The notes: generated by a model from the letters alone, not told the origin. A DNA stretch of 9,114 bases from Sulfurovum sp. (GCA_003978395.1 QNZV01000047.1:1-9114); one strand, 5' to 3'. Numbered from the stretch's first letter, positions 1 to 7,370 are shown. A program made the numbers and translations.

Positions 1-2
1 AT

Positions 3-179
3 ACTCTAATAGATATACAATATAAAGAGAAAAAGTTTATCTATGTTTTTAAAAATATTACTCTAAAAAATGAAATGAAGCCTGAGGTTTTATTTGAAAA
101 TTATAAATATATTGAAAAACTAGCTCCAATCTCTGACAAAGTTAAAAACCTTTTGGGAAAATGTTTTAAGAAGATTTAG
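3..179 (+). CDS. C-terminal end of an unidentified protein (5' truncated by window edge)
   Basis: This frame is open from the window edge to a TAG at 177-179 and gives 58 residues; the other two plus-strand frames hit stops within the first 25 bases. The peptide is lysine-rich and mixed alpha/beta in character (for example YKEKKFIYVFKNI, then PEVLFENYKYIEKL, ending in LLGKCFKKI). I do not recognise a family and no catalytic motif is visible. It converges on the helicase gene that ends at 327, with 147 bases between them and no clear terminator. It could be a real gene end or a decayed one; the missing upstream part would decide. Codon use is as AT-rich as in the neighbouring genes. Confidence 0.5.
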   Translation, partial: TLIDIQYKEKKFIYVFKNITLKNEMKPEVLFENYKYIEKLAPISDKVKNLLGKCFKKI

Positions 180-326
180 AATTTAATGTTTTAGAGGTAA
201 TCATAGTATATTTCATGGTTAGATTTAAAGAGTATTCAACCAAAACAGAGAATAAGCAATCCTATAAAAATCAACCATTTAATAAAAAAGTATGCCTAAT
301 CTTCATAGATTATTTTAAAAAATTCT
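180..326. other. Convergent intergenic spacer, nothing distinct
   Basis: AT-rich stretch between two converging genes. I see no GC-rich hairpin with a T-run on either strand and no tRNA-like fold. A 40-codon ATG frame at 215-337 exists but lacks a properly spaced ribosome binding site and overlaps the helicase 3' end, so it is not called. Confidence 0.4.
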
Positions 327-2081
327 CTACGAAATAGCTAAATTCCTATCATCTATAAGATTATATATCTCTTTAGAGATATAACTTCTATCAAAATTTT
401 GACTATGTAGTATTACCTTATGAGAAGCTCTTGTTAACGCAACATATATAAGTTTTCTCTCTTGGACTTTATCAATATCTACAACCAAAGCTACTTTTGC
501 CTCTATTCCTTTAGATGAATGATAAGTAGAGAATATCATTTTATTTTCATTTATATCTTTGCTAGATATAATATTTTTTTGGATTTCATATGGTAAAAGT
601 ACCTTGATATTATTAATACTACTCCATGTAGGAGCTAAAAGTAAAATATCATTATAATTGTATTTTTCTAATAAGTTTTCAATTATAGTACTTAAATTTT
701 TATAATTTGATTGGATAATCTCAATAGAGTCTTCTGTCATATTCTTTAAAAATATATCCTTGCCTTGTTCATAGAACTCTTCTACCTCTTTTTTATATTT
801 AGCATCATTTTGAAGCAGTAACAACCCTAACTCTATATGCTCTTTTGTAATCCTATAACTTGTTTTTAGTAATTTGGCTCGTCCTCTCATATCTAAACCA
901 ATATCTTTTTTCCAATTTATTTCACGAGGATTATAGATACTTTGTAATCTATCACCTGCCAAAAAGAGGTTTAAATACTCTTTGTCCTCCTCTTTATATT
1001 TTATCATCAATTTTAAAATCAACTGAAACCAATTTTTATAAAAATCTTGATACTCATCTATAAGTATTGCATTATATTCTGGAGTAACATGTGCAATAGC
1101 ATCATTGGGGAGTATATCTCTCCAAAACTCATCACTTCTATCATTAAAATCTCTAGGAGATAAACTACTATACCTCATCGCTAATTGATGAAAATTAGTA
1201 ACTTCAATATTATCCAAAGAGACATCTATATAATCTAACTCCTCTTTTATAGTATCTATTCTAAGTTTTAGTTGTGATTTGAGTGATTTATTATAGGTTA
1301 CAATTAGTATCTTCCAATCTTTATGAAGTCTAGCTAAATATAAAGCACGAGATAAAAGAGCCACTGTTTTTCCACTACCTGGAATTCCTGTAATCATATA
1401 GTGTCCTAAAGATAAGCTTTTTATAAATCGTTCTTGTTCAAAATCCAAAGCTGAAATCTTTTTATCCAATTCAGATAATGAGGTATTATTTGATGCTCTA
1501 TGTATTATCTTAATCTCTGGAAAAATAGCTACTCGAATAGTATCTATAATAGAGCTATCTATCACTTTAATATCATTATTAAAAAGAGAAGAGAGTTCCA
1601 AATTTGATAACTCATTTTTATATACTACTCGTGCAGGATAGTGGTCAAAAAAGTTATCAATACTCTTATCTATAGTCTCTTGTTTTGTTAATTCGGTCAT
1701 AGTAACAATAGAGTGTAGTTTAAAATTTAACTTACCTTTATCTACCAGTTCATCATAAAAATATAACAATCCTTGCATTTTATTAAAATATCGTCTTGCT
1801 TTATAGGCTGGATTTTCTAAAGTATTGCCATCAATAGTCTTAACCTCTTTCTCATTTATAGTATCAATATAATCTAATCCCCAAGCTTTTACCTCTATAA
1901 TCAAGACCCCTCGTATAGGGTCTATAAGTATGAAATCTGGTGTTAAATTTTTAATCTTTGGTTCAAGATATAGATAAGATATAGATGATTCTTCCATATA
2001 TAAGCGTTTTAATTTATTGAAAATATATTTTTCTGATTTATTCATTGATTCTATTTTTTTAGGTATTGGGATAAGTGGCAT
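327..2081 (-). CDS. NERD-domain UvrD/Rep-like superfamily 1 DNA helicase
   Basis: A 584-residue cytoplasmic protein with two parts. The N-terminus (about 15-150) is a NERD (nuclease-related) domain: E17, PDF at 48-50, EVK at 63-65 and the NP..Q element (N90, P91, Q103) fit the D-(X)n-E-X-K nuclease pattern. The rest is a complete SF1A helicase: Q-motif glutamine near 216, Walker A GIPGSGKT at 232-239, Walker B/motif II IDEYQD at 341-346, motif III GDRLQSIY at 376-383, motif IV around TSYR at 407-410, motif V TYHSSKGIEAK at 519-529, motif VI YVALTRA at 546-552. All key residues are present, so it is probably an active ATP-driven translocase; nuclease activity of the NERD domain is inferred. 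The start is supported by AAGGA five bases upstream of the ATG, with TATAAT at 2121-2126. It stands alone. NERD-helicases occur in accessory regions and some are suspected in phage defence or repair; the role here is unknown. Confidence 0.9.
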   Translation of the reverse strand: MPLIPIPKKIESMNKSEKYIFNKLKRLYMEESSISYLYLEPKIKNLTPDFILIDPIRGVLIIEVKAWGLDYIDTINEKEVKTIDGNTLENPAYKARRYFNKMQGLLYFYDELVDKGKLNFKLHSIVTMTELTKQETIDKSIDNFFDHYPARVVYKNELSNLELSSLFNNDIKVIDSSIIDTIRVAIFPEIKIIHRASNNTSLSELDKKISALDFEQERFIKSLSLGHYMITGIPGSGKTVALLSRALYLARLHKDWKILIVTYNKSLKSQLKLRIDTIKEELDYIDVSLDNIEVTNFHQLAMRYSSLSPRDFNDRSDEFWRDILPNDAIAHVTPEYNAILIDEYQDFYKNWFQLILKLMIKYKEEDKEYLNLFLAGDRLQSIYNPREINWKKDIGLDMRGRAKLLKTSYRITKEHIELGLLLLQNDAKYKKEVEEFYEQGKDIFLKNMTEDSIEIIQSNYKNLSTIIENLLEKYNYNDILLLAPTWSSINNIKVLLPYEIQKNIISSKDINENKMIFSTYHSSKGIEAKVALVVDIDKVQERKLIYVALTRASHKVILHSQNFDRSYISKEIYNLIDDRNLAIS

Positions 2082-2120
2082 GGTATTCCTTATAATATAT
2101 TATTTTATTAAAATAAACAT

Positions 2121-2126
2121 ATTATA
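2121..2126 (-). promoter_or_regulatory. Putative -10 box of the NERD-helicase gene
   Basis: The minus strand reads TATAAT here, about 40 bases before the helicase ATG, which allows a leader of roughly 33 bases. No good -35 hexamer is found 16-18 bases upstream, which is common in Campylobacterota vegetative promoters. The whole 2082-2170 spacer is very AT-rich, so a chance match is possible. Confidence 0.4.
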
Positions 2127-2170
2127 TCTAAATAAAATATTTTTTTAAGATATATTTAAAGTATTGCTCT

Positions 2171-2965
2171 TTACAACTCCTCATTAAAAATCACAATACT
2201 TTTTACTTTTGCCCCTTCATCCAAGCACGATATTTGATGTTTTTTGGGCGATAGATATTTATAGATAGGTGTACCTGATGTTCCTATAATTGGAGTTTGG
2301 TTGTCTATTAGCCAATAAATTGTACTGTTTTGTTCAAAAGAGTAGCAGTTTAACATGGTTTTTTTCATCTCGTTGGGTAGTAATTTATTGTGAATATAGG
2401 TTTTATTATGAATGGGATTGGTAATAAGAGGTTTGTAGTTTTTCCACTCTTGATAACATTTATGTTTAGAGAGTTCTTTGATAGAGCTAATGGTTTGTTG
2501 TTTTAACAGATAAGATAGAACTTCTGCACGCATGGAAGAACAGCTGTTTTGTGGTTTTACATTCTCGATTAATTCATCTTGAATTGTGTTTTTACACTTG
2601 TTTATCTCTATTGCATCTTGGCATATTCTTTTATTTATAATCCCTTTTGGTTTAGAAAACCAAGAGCCTCTTTTTAGCTCTTTGAATATTTTAAACATGG
2701 TAGGAGAGGCAACTCTTAATCCTGTGGGGTAGACTCTGTGATAAGCTTTTGATGCTTTTCCTGAAAAATTTCCATACCAAACAGCAACAGTATATTTGGG
2801 AGTATAACCGATGGTTAGCATATCTTTTGCATGAGCAGAAGTTCCTGTTTTGAATGCTATCTTTTTTGCATTTTTCATCTGTTCCCATGATGAAGAGAAT
2901 GAAAGTCTAGGGGCATTGGCTAAGATATTAGAGATAAGATAGGTTGATTCTGGAGTTAAAATTTG
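2171..2965 (-). CDS. pbpC: PBP1C C-terminal fragment: KTGTS region and BiPBP_C-like domain
   Basis: This frame is open from 2965 with no start of its own at the 5' end; its first ATG is at 2876-2878, giving 235 residues without a convincing ribosome binding site. Just before that ATG the translation LTPESTYLISNILANAPR continues the transpeptidase fold. KTGTS follows at residues 10-14 after the ATG, then the TPKYTVAVWYGNF strand typical of class A PBPs. The last 85 or so residues, starting near PLITNPIHNKTYIHN and including IYWLIDNQTPI, resemble the BiPBP_C domain found at the C-terminus of PBP1C. It has no signal peptide or catalytic serine, so it cannot act alone; it is the detached tail of the upstream fragment. 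It ends 89 bases before the helicase start. Confidence 0.8.
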   Translation of the reverse strand, partial: QILTPESTYLISNILANAPRLSFSSSWEQMKNAKKIAFKTGTSAHAKDMLTIGYTPKYTVAVWYGNFSGKASKAYHRVYPTGLRVASPTMFKIFKELKRGSWFSKPKGIINKRICQDAIEINKCKNTIQDELIENVKPQNSCSSMRAEVLSYLLKQQTISSIKELSKHKCYQEWKNYKPLITNPIHNKTYIHNKLLPNEMKKTMLNCYSFEQNSTIYWLIDNQTPIIGTSGTPIYKYLSPKKHQISCLDEGAKVKSIVIFNEEL

Positions 2966-4359
2966 TTATAATGATGCTCTTTTATAAAAGAGGCTTCTTG
3001 ATAGACTCCTCTGTTTGCCAACATTGCAAAGAGTTGAGCATTTTCTATAAGTGAAAGTCCAAATCCACCAAGTGTTAAGGATGAGCCATAATAGGATTTT
3101 TTATAAATAAGTGAAGAGATATTTGCCTGTTTTAAAATAGAATAGAGGCTTTTATTTTTTAATACTCTATCCAACTCAACAGCAGGGATATTTAATGAAA
3201 ATTGTAACGCTTCTGTAGCTGTTATCTCTCCTAAATACTCTTTTGAATAGTTTCTTGGTTTGTAGCCTTCTATAAAAAGTGGAACATCATAAAGTTTTTT
3301 TAGAGGGGTAATTAACCCCTCTTCCATAGCTTTGGCATAAATCAGAGGTTTGAGGGTTGAACCAGGAGAGTGTAAGGCTACTAATCCATTGTTTTGACCA
3401 CCATGAAGATTATCATAAAAATCATTTGAACCTACATAAGCTAAAATCTCCATGCTTTTGTTCTCTATAACAATAGCTGACGCATTATAAACTTTAAACT
3501 TTTTAACATTTTTTATATCTGATTGTAAAATTTGCTCTATCTTGTATTGTAGAACGCTATCAATTGTTGTGTGAACTTCCCCCTCTTGTGTTATTTGAGC
3601 TGAAAGATGAGGAATCTTGTGAGGTAGAGGTTTAATATCTACACTGATTTTTTCTTCTAAGGCTTCTTGAAACTCTATTTGAGTTAAAAGTTTTAGCTCA
3701 AATAGTCGTTTTAGTAATTTATTTTTTATGCTATTAATATCTCGTAACTTTTTAGGTCTGTTTGCATTGGGATTTTTTGGAATAGCACTCAGATAGGCTA
3801 TTTGGGAAAGTGACAGAGAAGAGGGGGGAATATTGAAATATCTAAATGAAGCTGATGCAAACCCCTCTACATTTCCCCCATAGGGAGCATTGTTCAGATA
3901 AAATCTTAGAATCTCCTCTTTTGAGTAGTTGAACTCCAGTTGAAAAGCATTGAACATCTCTATAAGCTTTTGAGAAATGGTTCGAGGCTTATTGTGCATC
4001 ATTCGAGCGACTTGCATAGTAATTGTTGAAGCACCAATTTTACGTTGATTGGTCAAGTTAAACCATAAGACACGAATAATCGCCAAAGGGTTTACTCCAA
4101 AATGATTTTCAAAATATTGGTCTTCATAGCCCAATACGATTTGCCGTATATCTTGATTTAACTCCTTTGCTTTAAGTGGAATTCGTAAAAATCCATCAGA
4201 ACTTAGTTTTAGACTCAATAGATGATAATCTTTATCATAAATCAGAGTTGATTTTGGTTTTGAAAGCCGAGCAGTATTTAAAGGGTAGAGATAGTTTAAT
4301 AAAAAAAAGAGAGAGATAAGTAGAAGTAAATAGAGTATAAATTTTTTTATTAGTTTCAT
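2956..4359 (-). CDS. pbpC: PBP1C N-terminal fragment: glycosyltransferase and first part of transpeptidase
   Basis: Reading from the ATG at 4357-4359 gives 467 residues. A short basic head (MKLIKK) and a membrane anchor (about 6-26) lead into the GT51 domain: EDQYF at 79-83 with the catalytic glutamate E79, GASTITMQVAR at 109-119, and the NNAPYGGN element at 156-163. The transpeptidase starts near residue 265 with SxxK as STLK at 334-337 (S334 the acyl-enzyme serine) and SLN at 388-390. It then stops early, so KTGTS is missing. The frame stays open to an earlier ATG at 4440, but those 27 extra residues overlap the start of the divergent nuclease gene and do not look like a PBP1C head, so the internal start is preferred although its ribosome binding site is weak. 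This fragment alone could still be a membrane-bound glycosyltransferase, though truncated PBPs are often unstable. Confidence 0.8.
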   Translation of the reverse strand: MKLIKKFILYLLLLISLFFLLNYLYPLNTARLSKPKSTLIYDKDYHLLSLKLSSDGFLRIPLKAKELNQDIRQIVLGYEDQYFENHFGVNPLAIIRVLWFNLTNQRKIGASTITMQVARMMHNKPRTISQKLIEMFNAFQLEFNYSKEEILRFYLNNAPYGGNVEGFASASFRYFNIPPSSLSLSQIAYLSAIPKNPNANRPKKLRDINSIKNKLLKRLFELKLLTQIEFQEALEEKISVDIKPLPHKIPHLSAQITQEGEVHTTIDSVLQYKIEQILQSDIKNVKKFKVYNASAIVIENKSMEILAYVGSNDFYDNLHGGQNNGLVALHSPGSTLKPLIYAKAMEEGLITPLKKLYDVPLFIEGYKPRNYSKEYLGEITATEALQFSLNIPAVELDRVLKNKSLYSILKQANISSLIYKKSYYGSSLTLGGFGLSLIENAQLFAMLANRGVYQEASFIKEHHYNKF

Positions 4360-4389
4360 CTTTGAATTATAATAGTTTTTTTTGATAAG

Positions 4390-4397
4390 ATTATAAA
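4390..4397. promoter_or_regulatory. Overlapping -10 boxes for pbpC (minus) and the nuclease gene (plus)
   Basis: The minus strand reads TATAAT at 4390-4395, giving a leader of about 24 bases to the pbpC start at 4359. The plus strand reads TATAAA at 4392-4397, with the nuclease ATG 28 bases further on. The two share the same AT core, as expected for divergent transcription from a symmetric -10 element. A second minus-strand TATAAT at 4366-4371 lies too close to the pbpC ATG for a normal leader. No clear -35 hexamers are seen. Confidence 0.4.
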
Positions 4398-4425
4398 AAC
4401 AAAGAAAAAATAGAAGGATTTTAAA

Positions 4426-5121
4426 ATGAGAAATGTACAAGGTGCTATGACACTGGTTTTGTTACTCACATTTATGGGTTGTGGGGCAGTAAATCAAGTA
4501 CAAGATGTAGAGACCAAGGATAAAAATGAATTTATTTCGAATACAAACTGTGACCAAATTATTGATAATGAGTTTATAACCATATGCTATGACTATAAAT
4601 TAAAAGCAGCAAAGGCTGTATCGTATATATTAGAGGGGGATTTAATGAATGAATCCAATATTGATAAACGACCAAGCTTTTATTCTGAAAAGAGTTTAGA
4701 TAAACAATATAGAATCTCAACAACGGACTATACAAACTCAGGCTATGACCGAGGACATTTAGCACCAGACGCTGCGTTTGATTGGTCGCAAGAGAGTTTG
4801 AATGCTGTCTATACTCTGGCAAATATTATCCCCCAAGCTCCACAAGTAAATCGTAATATGTGGTCAAAAGTAGAGAAGTTTTCCCGTGATAAAGCTGTGG
4901 AACTTGGGAAGTTAAATGTAATTAATGTTGTAAAATACTCAAAAAATCATAAACGTATTGGAGACAATAAAATGGCTGTTTCCCGTGGTTTTTACAAGGT
5001 TCTTTCTAATGATAACAAGGGTTATAAACAGTGTTTTTACTACTCTAATCGTTTAAATGTCTCCTCTCGTGATGATACTATTGATAAACATGATGTTAAC
5101 TGTGATGAGGTTAGCTATTAA
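4426..5121 (+). CDS. Lipid-anchored DNA/RNA non-specific endonuclease (NUC1 / Serratia nuclease family)
   Basis: A 231-residue exported nuclease that cleaves DNA and RNA without sequence preference, using a metal ion and a catalytic histidine. Residues 1-19 are a lipoprotein signal: hydrophobic MTLVLLLTFMGC with C19 as the likely lipidated cysteine (FMGC is a slightly unusual lipobox). The active-site motif DRGH is at 108-111 (H111 the general base), with N142 in VNRNMW and E150 eight residues later; the H-N and N-E spacings match Serratia nuclease (H89, N119, E127). The start is supported by AGAAGGA seven bases before the ATG. The protein ends soon after the core. Such surface nucleases can supply nucleotides, clear extracellular DNA or limit DNA uptake; in Campylobacter jejuni, prophage-encoded members reduce natural transformation. 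Which applies here is unknown. It is divergent from pbpC and convergent with the WD40 gene. Confidence 0.9.
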   Translation: MRNVQGAMTLVLLLTFMGCGAVNQVQDVETKDKNEFISNTNCDQIIDNEFITICYDYKLKAAKAVSYILEGDLMNESNIDKRPSFYSEKSLDKQYRISTTDYTNSGYDRGHLAPDAAFDWSQESLNAVYTLANIIPQAPQVNRNMWSKVEKFSRDKAVELGKLNVINVVKYSKNHKRIGDNKMAVSRGFYKVLSNDNKGYKQCFYYSNRLNVSSRDDTIDKHDVNCDEVSY

Positions 5122-5136
5122 GTAGCTACTTCATCA
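5103..5136 (+). terminator. Hairpin at the nuclease 3' end, probable terminator
   Basis: The 5' arm 5103-5117 and the 3' arm 5123-5136 pair over 14 base pairs (one G-U) with a single bulged T; the five-base loop holds the nuclease stop codon. On the plus strand it is followed by a broken T-rich stretch (TTATCTTTTCT) rather than a clean T-run. Lying between converging genes, it could end transcription from both sides, though on the minus strand no T-run follows. Confidence 0.55.
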
Positions 5137-5150
5137 TAATTATCTTTTCT

Positions 5151-7229
5151 CTAAAATGTATTTAATGAGCCAGCAGACTTTTTTTTGAAAACAAACTCTC
5201 CTTTGTTTCCTTGTTTCAAACTGTTTTTTACCTTATCAAAAGTAATCCAAGCTCCACTTTTTGCTCGTATAAACTCTTTAAGCTCTTTTCCTTTAAGTAT
5301 GTCCCATACTTTAGCAATACCTGTAAAACGTGTAGCTGAGAAGATATAACGTTCATCTTTGCTAAGTAAGACCTTACCAATACCGTCTTTCCCTTTGAAA
5401 ACTCTCTTCTCTCTCTTTTTAGCAATATCCCAAACCCTAATATTTCCAGAAATCATCCCCAATACAACGTACTTTGCATTTTTACCAATAGCAAATTGAG
5501 TTAACCGTCCATACTGTTTTCTAAAAGCTTGGCTCTCTTTTCCTATTTCTAAGTTCCATAATTTAATATAGCCCTCGCTAGAGTTTGAAACTAAATATCT
5601 ATCATCTTCACTGATTTTTAAATTACGAATAGGATAATGATGCCCTTTAAGTCGATGTACTATTTTTCCTTTTTTTACATCATAAACAGCGATTAAATTA
5701 CCATACATACCCCATACTACTTTTTTCCCACTGGCACTTAGTCTTAATGTTCTTGCATCTGTTATTTGAAAAGTTCGAATCTCTTTTTGAGTTTCAACAT
5801 TCCAAACTTTTGCCATATCTTTTGTTGCTGACAACATATAATGTTCATCATCACTAAACTGAATGGATAAAATAGTACTATTGTCCCCTTTAAACGTTTT
5901 TGTTTTCTCTTGATGTTCAAGATTCCAAATCGTTACAACGCCATTACTTGCTCCAACAGCTAGCGAATCTCCATTATCGCAAAAAGTGATTGACTTATCG
6001 GAAGTAACACTTTTTCCTTGAAAAATTTTTAACTGCTTTTCTTGACTAAGATTCCACATATGTGTATCTGCATAAGATTGAGTCAACATGTATTTTTCAT
6101 TGTTTCCCACATGAACTGAACCATAAACAGCATTGGCATCTTGTATTATCTTAAAAGGCTCTCCTTTTTCATAATTCAAAAAAACAATACTACCATTAGC
6201 ATATAGCAATAGCATCGTTTTCTCATCATGCGTCAACAATAAATTTTCAATATTCATAATAGAGTCTCCCTTTAGAAGAGCTATCTTTCTATTTTTTTGC
6301 ATCTCCCATATATTAACAACTCCTTCTCGTGAAGCAAAAAAAATTTTTGACTCATTTTTATTAAAAAGAAGAGATAAAATATTACCTCCCTCTCCTTGAA
6401 ATGATTTAACTTTCTCTCCTGATATAAGACTAAAAAATTCAACCCAACCATTGGTTTCTGCGACAACAACATATTTATTATCTTTAGTTACAACGGTCTT
6501 CATATGCAAATTATCTAAAACGATACGTTGAATTATTTTTTTTGTTGCTCTTTCCCATACAAGAATAACGTCTTTATACGATTTCTCTTCTTGTAAAGAA
6601 GCCAATAAATATTTATCGTCTGAACTAAAAGCTACCGAATAAATATATCTACTTTTTATTTTAAAAACATCCAGTTTTTTAGCATTTTCCATACTCCATA
6701 ACGCTATTCCCTCTCTATTTGAGAGAGCCAACATATATTTTTCATCATGGCTTAAAGCAAAAGCACGTCCCTTACTGTCTGTAGAAAACTTCTTTATTAT
6801 TTTTTTAGTAGCAAAATTAAAAACCTTTACGACTCCATCTAAAGATGCAGAGATAACTTTTTTACCATCTTGACTCAATGCCATAAAAACGATACTCTCT
6901 TTGCCTCTAAAAAAAGTTTTAATAACTCTCCCTTTTTCAATACTCCATATCTTTATACTTTTTCCTGATAAAGTAAGTATGTAGTTACCATCATGAGTTA
7001 AGAGCATGTTTTTGATAATATGAGTATCTCCTTTAAAATATTTTTTCAACTTTTTTTTCTCTATGTCCCACATGATAATATCCGTAGAATTACTAGCAAA
7101 AAGATATTTCTCATCTTTACTTAACAAAAGGCTTTTTGTATATTTAAATTGAGGTATATAAAAGTTAGCAGAGTGACTATAAGCATTTTCAATAATTAAG
7201 ACAAAAAGAAGCCATACTATTTTTTTCAT
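5151..7229 (-). CDS. Exported WD40 repeat protein, about 15 repeats
   Basis: A 692-residue protein with an N-terminal signal peptide (MKKIVWLLFVLIIENAYS, likely cut after S18) and almost nothing but WD40-type beta-propeller repeats. I count 15 units of 40-47 residues, each ending in a strand such as IKLWNL or IRVWDI; the marker aromatic residues are at 54, 95, 137, 178, 225, 265, 308, 350, 392, 435, 476, 516, 558, 600 and 642. This is enough for two propellers of seven or eight blades. The tail has SGAWITF at 658-664, like the G-x-W-x-x-x-(T/D) motif that follows WD40 repeats in many bacterial proteins, then a basic end; no kinase, caspase or other enzyme domain is attached. It is probably a periplasmic or surface scaffold that binds proteins; partner unknown. 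The putative SD is AGGGG twelve bases before the ATG, a long spacing. Confidence 0.85.
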   Translation of the reverse strand: MKKIVWLLFVLIIENAYSHSANFYIPQFKYTKSLLLSKDEKYLFASNSTDIIMWDIEKKKLKKYFKGDTHIIKNMLLTHDGNYILTLSGKSIKIWSIEKGRVIKTFFRGKESIVFMALSQDGKKVISASLDGVVKVFNFATKKIIKKFSTDSKGRAFALSHDEKYMLALSNREGIALWSMENAKKLDVFKIKSRYIYSVAFSSDDKYLLASLQEEKSYKDVILVWERATKKIIQRIVLDNLHMKTVVTKDNKYVVVAETNGWVEFFSLISGEKVKSFQGEGGNILSLLFNKNESKIFFASREGVVNIWEMQKNRKIALLKGDSIMNIENLLLTHDEKTMLLLYANGSIVFLNYEKGEPFKIIQDANAVYGSVHVGNNEKYMLTQSYADTHMWNLSQEKQLKIFQGKSVTSDKSITFCDNGDSLAVGASNGVVTIWNLEHQEKTKTFKGDNSTILSIQFSDDEHYMLSATKDMAKVWNVETQKEIRTFQITDARTLRLSASGKKVVWGMYGNLIAVYDVKKGKIVHRLKGHHYPIRNLKISEDDRYLVSNSSEGYIKLWNLEIGKESQAFRKQYGRLTQFAIGKNAKYVVLGMISGNIRVWDIAKKREKRVFKGKDGIGKVLLSKDERYIFSATRFTGIAKVWDILKGKELKEFIRAKSGAWITFDKVKNSLKQGNKGEFVFKKKSAGSLNTF

Positions 7230-7243
7230 TATTTTATACTACC

Positions 7244-7264
7244 CCTATTTTTATAGGAATTATA
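7244..7264 (-). promoter_or_regulatory. Putative -10 box and leader hairpin of the WD40 gene
   Basis: The minus strand reads TATAAT at 7259-7264, 30 bases before the WD40 ATG, with no recognisable -35. Just inside lies a perfect 5-bp inverted repeat with a 4-base loop (CCTAT/ATAGG, 7244-7257). Its 3' arm on the mRNA overlaps the first bases of the AGGGG ribosome binding site, so folding could limit translation; the expected start of transcription lies near 7252, inside the repeat, which weakens that idea. Confidence 0.4.
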
Positions 7265-7310
7265 GATTAAAAATAGAAAAAACTGTTGAATTTTTTTAAA
7301 AATATCATAT

Positions 7311-7338
7311 AATTTAAATTAATTATTTAATTTAAATT
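7311..7338. repeat. Two copies of the AATTTAAATT palindrome, 18 bp apart
   Basis: The 10-bp palindrome AATTTAAATT occurs at 7311-7320 and 7329-7338; both copies are followed by AA, so the direct repeat is 12 bp. It sits directly upstream of the -35 box of the binding-protein gene, between the two divergent promoters. Either an operator for a dimeric regulator or an AT-rich UP-like element would fit. The base composition makes chance repeats more likely than usual. Confidence 0.5.
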
Positions 7339-7341
7339 AAA

Positions 7342-7370
7342 TTGACTTTTTTGTTAAAAAACTATATACT
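7342..7370 (+). promoter_or_regulatory. Vegetative promoter of the substrate-binding protein gene
   Basis: TTGACT at 7342-7347 and TATACT at 7365-7370 are separated by exactly 17 bases, close to the sigma-70 consensus and unusually complete for Campylobacterota, where the -35 is often degenerate. Transcription would start near 7377, leaving a leader of about 88 bases. A TATAAT at 7370-7375 overlaps the end of the -10 box but would have a 22-base spacer, so it could work only without this -35. Confidence 0.65.

Larger units (their letters stand above)
2171..4359 (-). pseudogene. pbpC: Penicillin-binding protein 1C gene, split by a one-base frameshift
   Basis: PBP1C is a bifunctional peptidoglycan synthase anchored in the inner membrane: a GT51 glycosyltransferase polymerises glycan strands and a transpeptidase cross-links them in the periplasm. 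Both halves are here in order on the minus strand but in different frames. The upstream frame ends ...HHYNKF-stop at 2956; the downstream frame opens at 2965 and reads QILTPESTYLISN, the expected continuation. Adding one base in the AAA run at 2962-2964 gives ...HHYNKILTPES and a 729-residue protein, normal for the family. No other lesion is seen, so the break is either very recent or a sequencing or assembly error. No alpha-2-macroglobulin gene (a frequent pbpC partner in other bacteria) is adjacent. If real, the break separates the SxxK serine from KTGTS and should abolish transpeptidase activity. Confidence 0.85.

Noticed and set aside
215..337. 40-codon plus-strand frame after the partial gene
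   Set aside because: No ribosome binding site at a normal distance, lysine-rich composition expected from AT-rich DNA, overlaps the helicase stop.
860..1063. 67-residue plus-strand frame
   Set aside because: Antisense to the well-supported helicase coding region, no ribosome binding site or family.
2123..2154. TATATCT/AGATATA inverted repeat between pbpC and the helicase gene
   Set aside because: Only seven AT-rich base pairs with an 18-base loop in very AT-rich DNA; expected by chance.
2691..2888. 65-residue minus-strand frame
   Set aside because: Lies in another frame of the pbpC C-terminal region, cysteine-rich and without domain character; a shadow.
2956..2966. Programmed -1 ribosomal frameshift in pbpC
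   Set aside because: The codons before the stop (AAC AAA TTT) do not form a classical X XXY YYZ slippery heptamer, and no stable downstream stem is obvious; a single-base loss is simpler.
4360..4440. Upstream extension of pbpC to an ATG at 4440 (27 extra residues)
   Set aside because: It would overlap the start codon and ribosome binding site of the divergent nuclease gene, and the internal start gives the usual basic head followed by a membrane anchor.
4574..4822. 82-residue minus-strand frame
   Set aside because: Antisense to the catalytic core of the nuclease gene.
5228..5425. 65-residue minus-strand frame, and a similar 63-residue one at 6281-6472
   Set aside because: Both are alternative frames of the WD40 gene with no independent support.
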